Assembly: GCF_002891535.1 (NCBI RefSeq)
Contig: NZ_PDZR01000030.1
Coordinates: forward strand, 1 to 43,153
Direction: 5' to 3'
DNA length: 43,153 nucleotides
Source of the DNA: Methylocella silvestris
GTDB lineage: Bacteria > Pseudomonadota > Alphaproteobacteria > Rhizobiales > Beijerinckiaceae
Shown here: piece by piece, positions 19,839 to 29,015 of the stretch
How the letters are laid out: every line of letters starts with the position of its first letter
Numbering within the stretch: the stretch's first letter is position 1
Notes under the pieces: generated by a model
The model's database searches: none
What the model was told of the DNA's origin: nothing
What the model saw: only the letters and a program-made list of their open reading frames with translations
Position numbers and translations under genes: made by a program

Positions 19839-20255
19839 TCAGACGCAAGGCCCGCATTCCCCATTTGGCCAGATGCGCCAGGCCTTGAGCCCGGCTTTGG
19901 CGACGACCAGCCGGCCGCTTTTCGCCACTGAGAGAAGATGCATGAAAATCAGCGGATGACGCCAAGCCATCGGTTTGGCTGGATCGCAGACGGCGCGATA
20001 TTCGTCCGAATCCGGATCCTCCATCAAGAGGACCCCGACCCGGTCCGGGCGCAGCCGCGAACTGAGGCCGCGATCGCCTTTCCAGAGACATTCATAGTCG
20101 CGGCAGACGTCCGGGCGCGATTGATAGATGCTGCAGCCGGCGGTCTCAACACAATGCGGGCACCAGGGTCCTGCCGGCTTCTCTAATTCGGCGATCTCAA
20201 GCACCTTGCAGCAAAAGCCGCATGCGCCGCAGGCTTTTCCCGGAATTGACGACAT
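19839..20255 (-). CDS. YkgJ-type cysteine-cluster protein
   Basis: ATG at 20255 is chosen so that the protein (138 aa) begins just before the first Cys cluster; a longer frame from 20345 adds 30 basic residues of poor quality. Eight or more conserved cysteines are visible: ACGACGFCCK near the N-terminus, WCPHC, GCSIY and VCRDYECLWK, with CDPAKP and a final CGPC. This is the pattern of the YkgJ/CxxCxxCC family, thought to bind zinc or an Fe-S cluster; its role is unknown. It is divergent from fabD across 250 bp, and tail-to-head with rpsF. Confidence 0.72.
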   Translation of the reverse strand: MSSIPGKACGACGFCCKVLEIAELEKPAGPWCPHCVETAGCSIYQSRPDVCRDYECLWKGDRGLSSRLRPDRVGVLLMEDPDSDEYRAVCDPAKPMAWRHPLIFMHLLSVAKSGRLVVAKAGLKAWRIWPNGECGPCV

Positions 20256-20505
20256 TGCGTCCCGCTTGTTCTGGCTTCTCGTCGATTCGACTATTCTTAA
20301 AGCTTTTCCGAGAACAGCCAAGATGCGAGTAGATTTGCAGACCAAAGGGCTCCGCTGGAATTGCCGCCGGATAAAATCTCCAGGAGGCTACTCTAGTGGA
20401 AATGACGCGCGCCGCTTGACAGAGGTTTGCTGCGGTGTCACTCGCTGCCGCCTCAAGAAGAATTGGATCTTTTCGGAATGAGGCTTTGAGCGGCGGGATG
20501 CGGAT

Positions 20506-21459
20506 TTGACGAAAGCTTTCCTGTTTCCAGGTCAAGGTTCGCAATCTGTCGGTATGGCCAAAGCGCTCGCCGAGAGATTTCCGCAGGCGCGCGCGCTTCT
20601 CGACGAGGTCGATGACGCGCTGGGACAGCGCCTGTCCGACTTGATGTTTGAAGGTCCGCTCGACGAACTGACCCTGACCGCCAATGCGCAGCCGGCGCTG
20701 ATGGCGGCAAGCCTTGCCGCCATCCGCGTGCTCGAGGCGGAAGCGGGCCTTGATCTGAAGCGCGACGCCGCTTTTGTCGCTGGCCATTCGCTTGGCGAAT
20801 ATTCGGCGCTCGCCGCTGCAGGTTCAATCAGCGTCGCCGACGCCGCAAGGCTGCTGCGCCTTCGCGGCGAAGCGATGCAGGCGGCGGCTCCCGTCGGCGT
20901 CGGGGCGATGGCGGCGCTGCTCGGGGTCGAGGCCGACGCGGCGCAGGAGATCGCCAGCCAGGCGGCCGCGGAATCAGGCGCAGACGTCGTTTGCGAGGTC
21001 GCAAACGACAATGGCGGCGGCCAGACCGTCGTCTCGGGATCAACGGAAGCCGTCAATCGCGCCATCGACATCGCGAAATCTAAGGGCGCCCGGCGGGCGA
21101 TTTTGTTGCCGGTCTCGGCCCCGTTCCACTGCGCCCTGATGCAGCCTGCGGCCAAGGTCATGAGCGCAGCGCTGGCCGATGTCGCCATCGCGCCGCCCGT
21201 TGCGCCGCTCGTCGCCAATGTGCTGGCTGCTCCCGTCAGCGATCCGGAAGAAATTCGCCGTCTTCTCGTCGCGCAGGTGACGGGCGCGGTTCGCTGGCGC
21301 GAAAGCCTTCTGTTCATGGCGGGCGCGGGCGTCGGTCTGTTCGTCGAATGCGGCGCTGGCAAGGTTCTTTCAGGCCTCATCAAACGCGTCTGCGCTGGCG
21401 CCATCGGCATTTCGGTTGGAACGCCGGAAGATGTCGCGGCCTACAGGGCGCTCGCCTGA
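20506..21459 (+). CDS. fabD: Malonyl-CoA:ACP transacylase
   Basis: The start is TTG at 20506, which gives the family-standard N-terminus MTKAFLFPGQGSQSVGM; the nearby ATG at 20498 is in another frame. The 317-aa protein has the nucleophile Ser95 in GHSLGEYSA, the QGSQ oxyanion loop, the malonyl-binding Arg in LLRLRGEAMQ and catalytic His208 in SAPFHCALM. It loads malonate onto ACP at the start of type II fatty-acid synthesis. It heads the fabD-fabG-acpP-fabF cluster, 24 bp before fabG. Confidence 0.97.
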   Translation: MTKAFLFPGQGSQSVGMAKALAERFPQARALLDEVDDALGQRLSDLMFEGPLDELTLTANAQPALMAASLAAIRVLEAEAGLDLKRDAAFVAGHSLGEYSALAAAGSISVADAARLLRLRGEAMQAAAPVGVGAMAALLGVEADAAQEIASQAAAESGADVVCEVANDNGGGQTVVSGSTEAVNRAIDIAKSKGARRAILLPVSAPFHCALMQPAAKVMSAALADVAIAPPVAPLVANVLAAPVSDPEEIRRLLVAQVTGAVRWRESLLFMAGAGVGLFVECGAGKVLSGLIKRVCAGAIGISVGTPEDVAAYRALA

Positions 21460-21483
21460 GCGGCGCATATTGGAGTTCTTAGA

Positions 21484-22221
21484 ATGTTCGATCTTTCCGG
21501 CAAGACCGCTCTTGTCACGGGCGCGAGCGGCGGCATCGGCAAAGAAATCGCCCGCGCGCTGCACGCCCAGGGCGCCCGCGTCGCAATCTCCGGCACGCGG
21601 CGGGAGGCTCTCGATGCGCTTGCCGCCGAACTCGGGTCGCGGGTCGAAATGCTGCCCTGCGATCTCTCCGACGCGCAGGCGGTCGAAGCGCTTGTGCCCG
21701 CGTCGGAAGCCGCGCTGGGCGGGCTCGATATTCTCGTCAGCAACGCCGGCGTCACGCGCGACAATCTCTTCATGCGCATGAAGGATGAGGAGTGGGACAA
21801 CGTCATCGCGATCAATCTGACCGCGAGCTTCCGTCTCGCCCGCGCCTGCGTCAAATCAATGATGCGCAAGCGCTTTGGCCGGATCATCGGAATCACGTCG
21901 GTCGTCGGCGTGGTCGGCAATGCCGGGCAGGGCAATTACGCAGCTTCGAAGGCGGGCATGATCGGCATGTTCAAAAGTCTCGCCAGCGAGGTCGCGAGCC
22001 GCAACGTGACTGTCAATTGCGTTGCGCCGGGCTTCATTGAAAGCCCGATGACGGATGCGCTCAACGAAAAACAACGTGCCGCCGTGCTGACGACCGTGCC
22101 GATGGGCCGGCTCGGAACGGGCGCGGAAATTGCGGCCTCAGTGGTCTATCTGGCGAGTTCGGAAGCCTCATATGTGACTGGCCAGACCCTCCATGTTAAC
22201 GGAGGAATGGCAATGATTTGA
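21484..22221 (+). CDS. fabG: 3-oxoacyl-ACP reductase
   Basis: The 245-aa short-chain dehydrogenase has the NADP-binding TGASGGIG (12-19), NAG (87-89), catalytic Asn111, Ser139, Tyr152 and Lys156, and ends NGGMAMI as FabG does. It reduces the beta-keto group after each condensation step. The sequence GGAG lies eight bases before the ATG. Confidence 0.97.
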   Translation: MFDLSGKTALVTGASGGIGKEIARALHAQGARVAISGTRREALDALAAELGSRVEMLPCDLSDAQAVEALVPASEAALGGLDILVSNAGVTRDNLFMRMKDEEWDNVIAINLTASFRLARACVKSMMRKRFGRIIGITSVVGVVGNAGQGNYAASKAGMIGMFKSLASEVASRNVTVNCVAPGFIESPMTDALNEKQRAAVLTTVPMGRLGTGAEIAASVVYLASSEASYVTGQTLHVNGGMAMI

Positions 22222-22505
22222 GTGATTTAACAGGAATTACCGGGCGCGCGCGCAAGCTCTCGCCAAGGTGAATGAAGTGTGTTACCAAGCCTGCGTTGTG
22301 CTGTGAGGGGAAAGCGATCTTTGCGGGATTGAAGAGCCGGATCGGCCTCCAATCCAAAGCTGCGCGTCGAACTTCAGCCGTCGGATCTGCCGATACGAAG
22401 GTTTGGACGCAGGTTTGTAAACAGCGCGCATGGCTAAAGACGCCGGGCGCCGCGCATTGACGTCGGCCAATGTCGGCAATTTATGAGGACGAGGATAAAA
22501 CGACC
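22222..22505. other. Intergenic region between fabG and acpP
   Basis: This 284-bp gap has no convincing gene. It probably holds an independent acpP promoter, as acpP is usually expressed far above its neighbours, but I could not fix the boxes. A GAGGACGAGG stretch about 10 bases before the acpP ATG serves as ribosome binding site. Confidence 0.4.
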
Positions 22506-22745
22506 ATGAGCGATGTCGCTGAGCGGGTGAAGAAAATCGTAATCGAGCATCTCGGCGTGGATGCCGATAAAGTTGTCGACAATGCCAATTTCATTGAGGA
22601 CCTTGGCGCGGATTCGCTCGATACGGTCGAGCTCGTGATGGCCTTCGAAGAAGAATTCAGCGTCGAGATTCCGGACGACGCGGCGGAGACGATCGTGACT
22701 GTTGGCGACGCGGTCAACTTCCTCGAGAAGGCGACAGCCGCCTGA
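22506..22745 (+). CDS. acpP: Acyl carrier protein
   Basis: ATG at 22506 follows a GAGGACGAGGATAA Shine-Dalgarno region; the open frame begins earlier but the ACP starts [12 protein letters not shown]. The 79-aa acidic protein has the phosphopantetheine site Ser37 in [19 protein letters not shown] and the IPDDAAETI helix. It carries the growing acyl chain for FabD, FabG and FabF. Confidence 0.98.
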   Translation: MSDVAERVKKIVIEHLGVDADKVVDNANFIEDLGADSLDTVELVMAFEEEFSVEIPDDAAETIVTVGDAVNFLEKATAA

Positions 22746-22862
22746 TCTTTGCGCCGCGCTGCGCTTGCGCGCGGGAGCGTTCCTTCGATCACCGTCCGCG
22801 ATCAATGTCGTAATCGTTTTACAGCGACCGCCGTTATCCGGCCGGGCGCCGGAACGCTTTTC

Positions 22863-22934
22863 CACCGAATCAATCTGGCTAAGTCGATAAGAAGTCGCTC
22901 CAGAGTCGCAAGCCGGAGCATATTCTGGTCGATT
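22863..22934 (-). repeat. Dispersed intergenic repeat, family 1 (copy C1, partial)
   Basis: The reverse complement contains AATCGACCAGAATATGCTC, a CTCTGG stretch and TTCTTATCGAC in the same order and spacing as copy A1 (16880-16945), with more differences than copy C2. It lies in tandem with C2. Confidence 0.6.
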
Positions 22935-22958
22935 GGATTGTTTCTCTGCGACGGGACT

Positions 22959-23068
22959 ATGCTCAAACGCGTTTTTCGACCGGATAAACGTACCCGGTCG
23001 ATCAAGAAATCGCGCCGCAATCAGGAGCTTGAGCATTTATCGATCGGCTGAGCCAAACTGATCGGGAT
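22959..23068 (-). repeat. Dispersed intergenic repeat, family 1 (copy C2)
   Basis: The reverse complement aligns with 16855-16966 over about 110 bases, sharing CCGATCAG, GATCGATAAATGCTCAAGCTC, TTGATCGACCGG, TATCCGGTCG and the terminal GAGCAT. Confidence 0.75.
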
Positions 23069-23101
23069 CTGCTTTAACTGGCATTTGGGCCGGATCGAAT
23101 T

Positions 23102-24361
23102 ATGCGCAGAGTCGTCATTACCGGTGTTGGCATGGTTTCGCCGCTCGCTTGCGGCAGCGAAGCCACGTGGACGCGGCTGCTCGACGGCCAAAGCGGCGCG
23201 CGCGCGATCGAGGAGTTCGACACGTCCGATCTTCCTTGCAAGATCGCGATGCCTGTCCCGCGCGGCGACGGACAGAACGGCAGTTTCGATCCCAACGAAT
23301 GGATGGAGCCGAAGGAGCAGCGCAAGGTCGATCCCTTCATTGTTTTCGCCATCTCGGCGGCGACGCAGGCGCTAAACGACGCCGGCTGGAAGCCGACCAG
23401 CTATCAGGACCAGATCGAGACAGGCGTCCTCATCGGCTCGGGCATCGGTGGGCTGACCGGCATCGCCGAGACGGCTGTTATTCTGCATGAGCGGGGCGCG
23501 CGGCGCGTATCGCCCTTCTTCATTCCCGGGCGGCTGATCAACCTCGCTGGCGGCTATGTCTCCATCCAGCACGGGCTGCGCGGGCCAAATCACGCAGTGG
23601 TCACGGCCTGCTCAACGGGCGCGCACGCCATCGGCGACGCGGCGCGGCTGATTCAGTTCGGCGACGCCGAAGTCATGGTCGCGGGCGGCGCCGAATCACC
23701 GATCAGCCGCATTGGCGTTGCGGGCTTTGCCGCCTGCCGCGCGCTTTCGACCGGATTCAACGATCGCCCCAAACAGGCGTCCCGGCCCTATGACAAGGAT
23801 CGCGACGGCTTTGTCGTTGGCGAGGGCGCGGGCTGTGTCGTGCTTGAGGCCTACGAGCACGCCAAGGCGAGGGGCGCGCGGATCTATGCTGAAATCATCG
23901 GTTACGGCATGTCGGGCGACGCCTATCACATCACCGCGCCGCAGCCGACCGGCGACGGCGCCTTTCGGGCGATGAGCGCGGCGATCAAGCGCGCCGGCGT
24001 TTCGCCGCTCGACATCGACTATATCAACGCGCACGGCACCTCGACGCCGCTTGGCGACGAGATCGAATTGCAGGCGGTGCAGCGGCTTGTCGGCGATCCG
24101 AAGGGCCTTTCGATGTCCTCGACGAAGTCGGCGATCGGCCATCTTCTTGGCGCGGCCGGCGCGGTCGAGGCGATTTTCTCGGTCCTTGCCTTGCGCGACC
24201 AGATCGTGCCGCCGACTCTCAATCTCGACAATCCGTCGGTCGACACAAAGATCGACCTCGTGCCGCATAAGGCGCGCAAGCGCGAAGTCGAGTTCGTGCT
24301 GTCGAATTCCTTCGGCTTTGGCGGCACCAATGCGTGTTTGATCTTCAAGCACGCCGAATAG
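23102..24361 (+). CDS. fabF: 3-oxoacyl-ACP synthase II
   Basis: The 419-aa condensing enzyme has the Cys-His-His triad: Cys170 in VTACSTGAHAIGDA, His311 in NAHGTSTPLGD and His347 in STKSAIGHLLGAAG, with Lys342. The C-terminus NSFGFGGTNACLIFK is typical. The segment PVPRGDGQNGSFDPNEWMEPKEQRK is the slightly longer alphaproteobacterial version of the loop before the first core helix. It elongates acyl-ACP in type II fatty-acid synthesis. mltG follows 157 bp downstream, as often seen in this order. Confidence 0.97.
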   Translation: MRRVVITGVGMVSPLACGSEATWTRLLDGQSGARAIEEFDTSDLPCKIAMPVPRGDGQNGSFDPNEWMEPKEQRKVDPFIVFAISAATQALNDAGWKPTSYQDQIETGVLIGSGIGGLTGIAETAVILHERGARRVSPFFIPGRLINLAGGYVSIQHGLRGPNHAVVTACSTGAHAIGDAARLIQFGDAEVMVAGGAESPISRIGVAGFAACRALSTGFNDRPKQASRPYDKDRDGFVVGEGAGCVVLEAYEHAKARGARIYAEIIGYGMSGDAYHITAPQPTGDGAFRAMSAAIKRAGVSPLDIDYINAHGTSTPLGDEIELQAVQRLVGDPKGLSMSSTKSAIGHLLGAAGAVEAIFSVLALRDQIVPPTLNLDNPSVDTKIDLVPHKARKREVEFVLSNSFGFGGTNACLIFKHAE

Positions 24362-24518
24362 TTCGCGGGCGACAGGCAACCAGAATTAGCCATATTTCCT
24401 TGCTTAGAGAAGCCGGGGCCAAGCGGCGGGCGTCACGACCGCGCTAAAAAGCGGTCCCGTCTTCGGCCGACTCCGACTATAATGACGACGACCGAAGCAG
24501 GCTGAGCGAGTTGGGTTG

Positions 24519-26336
24519 ATGAGCGGCGCGCCCCCAGACGATCACGGCGATTCGCCTTCGCGGCCATCCGCGCCACGGCCGGGAGGGCGGTTCGGCATGC
24601 GCGTTGCCCCGCAAAGTCCGAACGAGGCGCTTCAGCCGGAAGCCGCGCCGCCGCCTCCGCCGCGGCCTCCGCCAAGCCGGCGCCGTCCGATCATGTCGGC
24701 GGTCAGCGGCTTCCTGTCGTTCCTTTTGATCGCCGCGGTCGCGGCCATGATCGGCCTCGTCTGGAGCGAACAGCGCGTCCGGGCTCCGGGACCGCTTACC
24801 GCCGACAAGGTCCTCTACATCGTGCCCGGCACGGATCTGCCTGAGATCATCGGAGAGCTCGATCGCGGCGGGATCATCGACAGCCCATTCCTGCTGAACG
24901 TCGCGCTTCTCGTCGAGGGCAACCGGTCCAAGGTCAAGGCCGGCGAATATTTGTTCAAGCAGGGCGCGAGTCTTCGCGAGGTCATGGACACATTGGTCAG
25001 CGGCAAGCAGGTCCTGCACGCGATCACGATCCCGGAAGGGCTGACCAGTCAGCAGATCGTCGAGCGGCTGCTCGAAAGCGACGTGCTCACCGGCGATATC
25101 AAGGATTTGCCGAAGGAAGGCAGCCTGATGCCGGACACCTACAAGGTAACCCGCGGCTGGTCGCGCGCCGATCTCGTCCGCAAGATGCAGGACGATCAGA
25201 AAAAAATCGTCGACCAGATCTGGGCGCGCCGCACCAGCAATCTGCCGCTGCACTCGCCTTATGAAATGGTGACGCTGGCCTCGATCGTCGAAAAGGAAAC
25301 CGGCAAGGCCGACGAGCGCCCGCGCGTCGCGAGCGTATTCATGAACCGGCTCGTCAAGCGCATGCGGCTTCAGTCCGATCCGACGATCGTCTACGGCCTC
25401 GTCGGCGGCAAAGCCACGCTCGGACGCGGCATCACCCGCAGCGAACTGGAAAGGCCGACGCCCTATAATACCTATACGATCGACGGACTTCCGCCGGGCC
25501 CCATCGCAAATCCCGGCCGCGCGGCCCTCGAGGCCGTCGCCAATCCGTCGCGCACGCAGGATCTCTATTTTGTCGCGGACGGCACGGGCGGACATGTCTT
25601 CGCCGAAACGCTCGATCAGCATGGCCGCAATGTGCAGCGCTGGCGCCAGATCGAGAAGGACGCCAGGGACAAGGCGGGCGCAAGCCAGGATATCGACAAA
25701 TCGGCGCCGCCCGTCGCCTCGCCGCCCGGCGTTCCGAAGAGCGATCAGCGCGGCGAAATGGACGGCGGCGCGAGCTCGATCTATGGCGATCTCGGGCCGT
25801 CTACCCCTACGGCGCAGATCGGCGGCGCTGCGTCGCAGTTCGAGAGCGCCTTCGGGGTCATTGGCCCGGCTCTCGTCGCCGATGCGCCTTGGGCCAGCGC
25901 CGCCCTGAAGCCTGGTTCAGCGGGGCGCGCAGACGCCAAATCGCGCGGCTCCAAATTCGCCGATCAAAAGGTCCTCGCGCCGGTGACGGTCGGCCCTGGT
26001 CTTGATGAACTGGGCATTGGCGTCAAAGGCGCGCAGGCCGCAGCCGAGCTCGACGGCCCGATCAATGACGCCGATGCGGAGGCGCCGGCGTGGCCCGCTA
26101 CCGGTCTTGGCTCGCGCCAGGCGGCGCTGGCGCCGGATGCGCAGACAGCTTCCGTGCTTGGCGGCGTGGCGCAGAACACCGCAGGCGACGCGCCGCAGCG
26201 TGACGGAAAATTAGTGCGGCCGCGCATCATCGACGTTTCGGAAGGCACGCCGCTCGATCCGCTGCGCGACAAGACCTATGATCTGAATTTCGCCAAGACG
26301 GTGCCGACGGCCAAGCAGATGGCGTTGCCGAATTAG
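24519..26336 (+). CDS. mltG: Endolytic murein transglycosylase MltG with long C-terminal extension
   Basis: ATG at 24519 is preferred over TTG at 24516. The 605-aa protein has a Pro-rich cytoplasmic N-terminus, one membrane helix (about 61-82), a LysM-like segment (YIVPGTDLPEIIGELDRGGI) and the YceG catalytic domain with Glu258 in ASIVEKETGKADERPRVASV, QSDPTIVYGL and PYNTYTIDGLPPGPI. MltG cleaves nascent peptidoglycan strands and sets glycan length. The usual end of the family falls near residue 385; the remaining 220 residues are Ala/Gly/Asp/Pro-rich and look disordered and periplasmic. Confidence 0.93.
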   Translation: MSGAPPDDHGDSPSRPSAPRPGGRFGMRVAPQSPNEALQPEAAPPPPPRPPPSRRRPIMSAVSGFLSFLLIAAVAAMIGLVWSEQRVRAPGPLTADKVLYIVPGTDLPEIIGELDRGGIIDSPFLLNVALLVEGNRSKVKAGEYLFKQGASLREVMDTLVSGKQVLHAITIPEGLTSQQIVERLLESDVLTGDIKDLPKEGSLMPDTYKVTRGWSRADLVRKMQDDQKKIVDQIWARRTSNLPLHSPYEMVTLASIVEKETGKADERPRVASVFMNRLVKRMRLQSDPTIVYGLVGGKATLGRGITRSELERPTPYNTYTIDGLPPGPIANPGRAALEAVANPSRTQDLYFVADGTGGHVFAETLDQHGRNVQRWRQIEKDARDKAGASQDIDKSAPPVASPPGVPKSDQRGEMDGGASSIYGDLGPSTPTAQIGGAASQFESAFGVIGPALVADAPWASAALKPGSAGRADAKSRGSKFADQKVLAPVTVGPGLDELGIGVKGAQAAAELDGPINDADAEAPAWPATGLGSRQAALAPDAQTASVLGGVAQNTAGDAPQRDGKLVRPRIIDVSEGTPLDPLRDKTYDLNFAKTVPTAKQMALPN

Positions 26337-26337
26337 A

Positions 26338-26435
26338 GCCAAAGCTGATCTGAATGGGAAGAACTTTGTTCTAACCCATTGTTTCAACGTGCCGCCTGCT
26401 CCAAAAGGGCTTCAGCTTTTCGGGCTGATGCTCTA
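26338..26435 (-). repeat. Dispersed intergenic repeat, family 2 (copy B)
   Basis: The reverse complement starts TAGAGCATCAGCCCGAAAAG and includes GTTGAAACAATGGGTTAG; it aligns with 16959-17058 end to end. It begins one base after the mltG stop, so, like copy A2, it lies at the 3' end of a gene. Confidence 0.75.
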
Positions 26436-26481
26436 GCCTTGGCAGGCTTGCAGGCCTTGGCGTCGCTGAGCGTCAATCGCG

Positions 26482-27855
26482 TCAGACCGCAACTCCATAC
26501 AGATCATAGGCGTCGGCGCGGTCGATCTTTACCGTGATGATTTCGCCTGTCCGGAGCGGACGGCGGGAATTGATGAAGACCTTGCCGTCGATCTCCGGCG
26601 CGTCGGCCTTGCTGCGTCCGATCGCATCGCGGCCGCCGACGTCGACAATGACCTGCAGCCGTCTGCCGATTTTGTCCTTGAGCTTCTTGGCGCTGAGGAT
26701 CTGCGCCCGCTCCATGAAGCGGCGGTGACGGATGTCCTGGATTTCCGCGGGCACGAATGGACGGCCGAGCGAATTTGCGGCGGCCCCTTCGACCGGCTCA
26801 TATTTGAAGGCGCCGACGCGGTCGAGCTTCGCCGCCTCCAGCCAATCGAGGAGAATCGCAAAATCCTCCTCCGTCTCGCCGGGAAAGCCGACGATAAAGG
26901 TCGAGCGAATGGCGAGATCCGGACAGATCGCGCGCCATTTTCGGATCCGCTCGAGGGTTTTCTCCTGATCGCCGGGCCGCTTCATCGCCCGCAGCACTTC
27001 TTTGCTCGCGTGCTGGAATGGAACGTCGAGATAGGGCAGCACAAGGCCCTGCGCCATGAGTTCGATCGCTTCGTCGACATGCGGGTAGGGATAGACATAG
27101 TGTAGGCGCACCCAGACGCCGAGCGCGCCCAATTCGCGGATGAGATCGATGAATTTGGCCTTGACCGCGCGGTCGCCGAACATGCTTTCCGAATAACGCA
27201 GATCGAGCCCGTAGGCGCTCGTGTCCTGCGAAATGACAAGCAATTCGCGCACGCCCGCGGCGACCAGTTTTTCAGCCTCGCGAAGAATGTCGGCGGCGGG
27301 TCGCGAGGCGAGATCGCCGCGTAGTTTTGGAATGATGCAGAAGCTGCAGCGATTGTTGCAGCCCTCGGAAATCTTCAGATAGGCGTAATGGCGCGGCGTC
27401 AGCTTGACGCCCTGCGCCGGGATGAGGTCGAATTTGGCGTCATGCGGACGCGGCGCCGCGGCGTGAACGGCCTGCATCACGGAATCGAAATCCTGCGGTC
27501 CGGTGATGCGAAACAGATTGGGAAACCGCGCGCTGATTCCTTCGGGCTCGGCGCCCATGCAGCCGGTGACGATGATCTTGCCATTCGCCGCCTGAGCCGC
27601 GCCGATCGCTTCGAGCGATTCGGCCTTGGCGCTATCGAGGAAGCCGCAGGTATTGACGATGACCGCCGCCGCCCCGTCATAGCTCTTCGTCAGCTCATAG
27701 CCCTCCGCCCGGAGGCGGCTGATGATCTGTTCGCTGTCGACGAGCGCCTTTGGACAGCCGAGCGAAACGAAAGCGATTCGAGGCGCGTCGGCGGTTTGTG
27801 CGGCAAGGGTGTGTTCGGAGGCGGGCGGGTTGATCATCATGAAATTGCTTGCCAT
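26482..27855 (-). CDS. rimO: Ribosomal protein S12 methylthiotransferase
   Basis: The 457-aa product has the UPF0004 N-terminal domain with three cluster cysteines (Cys34 in [12 protein letters not shown], Cys70 in [10 protein letters not shown], Cys99 in [12 protein letters not shown]), the radical-SAM motif CNNRCSFC (166-173, Cys166/170/173) and a C-terminal TRAM domain ([29 protein letters not shown]). The [12 protein letters not shown] motif marks RimO rather than MiaB. It methylthiolates the conserved aspartate of ribosomal protein S12. It converges with mltG across repeat copy B. In-frame ATGs at codons 6 and 7 are possible starts. Confidence 0.95.
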   Translation of the reverse strand: MASNFMMINPPASEHTLAAQTADAPRIAFVSLGCPKALVDSEQIISRLRAEGYELTKSYDGAAAVIVNTCGFLDSAKAESLEAIGAAQAANGKIIVTGCMGAEPEGISARFPNLFRITGPQDFDSVMQAVHAAAPRPHDAKFDLIPAQGVKLTPRHYAYLKISEGCNNRCSFCIIPKLRGDLASRPAADILREAEKLVAAGVRELLVISQDTSAYGLDLRYSESMFGDRAVKAKFIDLIRELGALGVWVRLHYVYPYPHVDEAIELMAQGLVLPYLDVPFQHASKEVLRAMKRPGDQEKTLERIRKWRAICPDLAIRSTFIVGFPGETEEDFAILLDWLEAAKLDRVGAFKYEPVEGAAANSLGRPFVPAEIQDIRHRRFMERAQILSAKKLKDKIGRRLQVIVDVGGRDAIGRSKADAPEIDGKVFINSRRPLRTGEIITVKIDRADAYDLYGVAV

Positions 27856-27912
27856 GCCCGCTGATGGCTTGCAACTGCGGGCCGCGCGGCGCGGGTCAGG
27901 CTCGAAATGCAG

Positions 27913-27940
27913 GAAAGCCCGACCTTGCGGCCGGGCTTTC
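27913..27940 (-). terminator. Hairpin terminator after the first omp gene
   Basis: GAAAGCCCG (27913-27921) pairs perfectly with CGGGCTTTC (27932-27940). It lies about 54 bases past the stop of the leftward porin gene and upstream of rimO, so it separates the two transcripts. The T-rich arm supplies three Ts. Confidence 0.65.
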
Positions 27941-27993
27941 TGATCTTGAAGCTGTGAAAGTCGGGGCTGGGCGCCCCAATCTCAGTGCTTGAC

Positions 27994-28761
27994 TCAGTAC
28001 TTGGCGACGACCGGGGCCGGGGGGGCGAAGGTGTCGAACTTGTAGCTGAAGCCGACCTGAACCTGGTTCACGTTGAACTTGCGGTTCACGTAGGGGCCGT
28101 TGTCGAAGCCGGCGAGGCTGGCCGGATAAAGCGTGGCGTTGCCGAAGTTCGAGTAGCGATACTCGGCGCGGATCGACCAGTTGTTGGTGACGGCATATTC
28201 GACGCCGCCGCCGACAGTCCAGCCCACCTTGGTGGTGGAGGCGCTGTCATAGCTGACCGGGGTCGACAGGCTGGCGTTGACGCCGGCGAAGGCGACGCCG
28301 CCGGTGGCGTAAACGAGAACGCGATCCCAAGCATAGCCGACGCGGCCGCGGATCGAGCCCTGGACGTTGGCGTTCGAGTGGAAGTTAACGCCAGCAGCGC
28401 TGCCATCGTTAAGGAAGACGGTTCCCGACGAGCTCTTTCCGATGCTGGAGCCGTCGACGGAGCCTTCGAGACCGACGACGAACTGGTTCAGCTGCAGATT
28501 ATAGCCGACATGCGCGCCGCCGATGACGCCATTGCCGTTGCCGCTGAAGCCAATGAAGTTGCCGTTGGCGTCGCCGAAATTGGCGCTGCCCTGGCCCCAG
28601 GCGTAACCGATCTGGCCACCGATATAGACGCCAGTCCAGGTGAAGATCGGAGCCGGCGGCACATAGACCGGCGGGGGAGCGCGCGAGGGAAGATCCGCGG
28701 CGAGAGCCGTTCCAGCGAGCGCGATGGCGCCAACCGAGGCCAAGAGTACACGACGTAACAT
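27994..28761 (-). CDS. Omp25/31-like outer-membrane beta-barrel protein (paralogue 1)
   Basis: The 255-aa product has a signal peptide cut after TALA (mature start ADLPSRAPP), a Pro-rich segment, then an eight-stranded barrel with FTWTGVYIGGQIGYAWG, IGGAHVGYNLQLNQFVVGLEG, IRGRVGYAWDRVLVYATGG and WTVGGGVEYAVTNNWSIRAEYRYS. These are hallmarks of the Omp25/Omp31 porin-like family of Hyphomicrobiales, abundant structural outer-membrane proteins. TTAGGAG lies ten bases before the ATG. It is nearly the twin of the next gene upstream, including the promoter area. Confidence 0.9.
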   Translation of the reverse strand: MLRRVLLASVGAIALAGTALAADLPSRAPPPVYVPPAPIFTWTGVYIGGQIGYAWGQGSANFGDANGNFIGFSGNGNGVIGGAHVGYNLQLNQFVVGLEGSVDGSSIGKSSSGTVFLNDGSAAGVNFHSNANVQGSIRGRVGYAWDRVLVYATGGVAFAGVNASLSTPVSYDSASTTKVGWTVGGGVEYAVTNNWSIRAEYRYSNFGNATLYPASLAGFDNGPYVNRKFNVNQVQVGFSYKFDTFAPPAPVVAKY

Positions 28762-28857
28762 TTAGCTTACTCCTAAGGGTTCGAAGCTTCCGCTACCTAC
28801 CCTCGTTTTATGGCAGGCACAATGTGCGGAGCGGGGGAATTGACAGTTGAGGCGGCG

Positions 28858-28876
28858 TATTCCAGCTTGTGTGGCG
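28858..28876 (-). promoter_or_regulatory. Conserved upstream box, omp paralogue 1
   Basis: Read leftward, GCCACAC then GGAATA occurs 97-115 bases before the start codon. The same two elements occur at the same distance upstream of paralogue 2 (29876-29894), while the rest of the leader differs. It may be a promoter or an activator site. Confidence 0.4.
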
Positions 28877-28948
28877 CGTTTGCCACATCGCAATCAAGCT
28901 TTTGTGAGATTCTGATACAATTGGTTATCAAACTGTTAAAGCAGAAGA

Positions 28949-28967
28949 CCCGGCATTGTGCGCCGGG
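28949..28967 (-). terminator. Hairpin terminator after the second omp gene
   Basis: CCCGGC (28949-28954) pairs with GCCGGG (28962-28967) around a seven-base loop, 49 bases past the stop of paralogue 2; on the transcribed strand a TCTTCTGCTTT run follows. Confidence 0.55.
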
Positions 28968-29015
28968 CCCTCATCAGTATTGACGCCTTGAAAGTCGAAG
29001 CTGCTCGTACTGATT

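Larger units (their letters stand above)
22746..23101. other. Intergenic region acpP-fabF, filled by repeats
   Basis: This gap of about 355 bp carries two family-1 repeat copies (22863-22934 and 22959-23068) and no gene. The repeats reach to within about 33 bases of the fabF start, so they lie in the fabF leader or its promoter region. Confidence 0.6.

Noticed and set aside
24477-25622. Leftward 381-codon open frame
   Set aside because: It is the antisense of mltG; the mltG frame carries the catalytic motifs.
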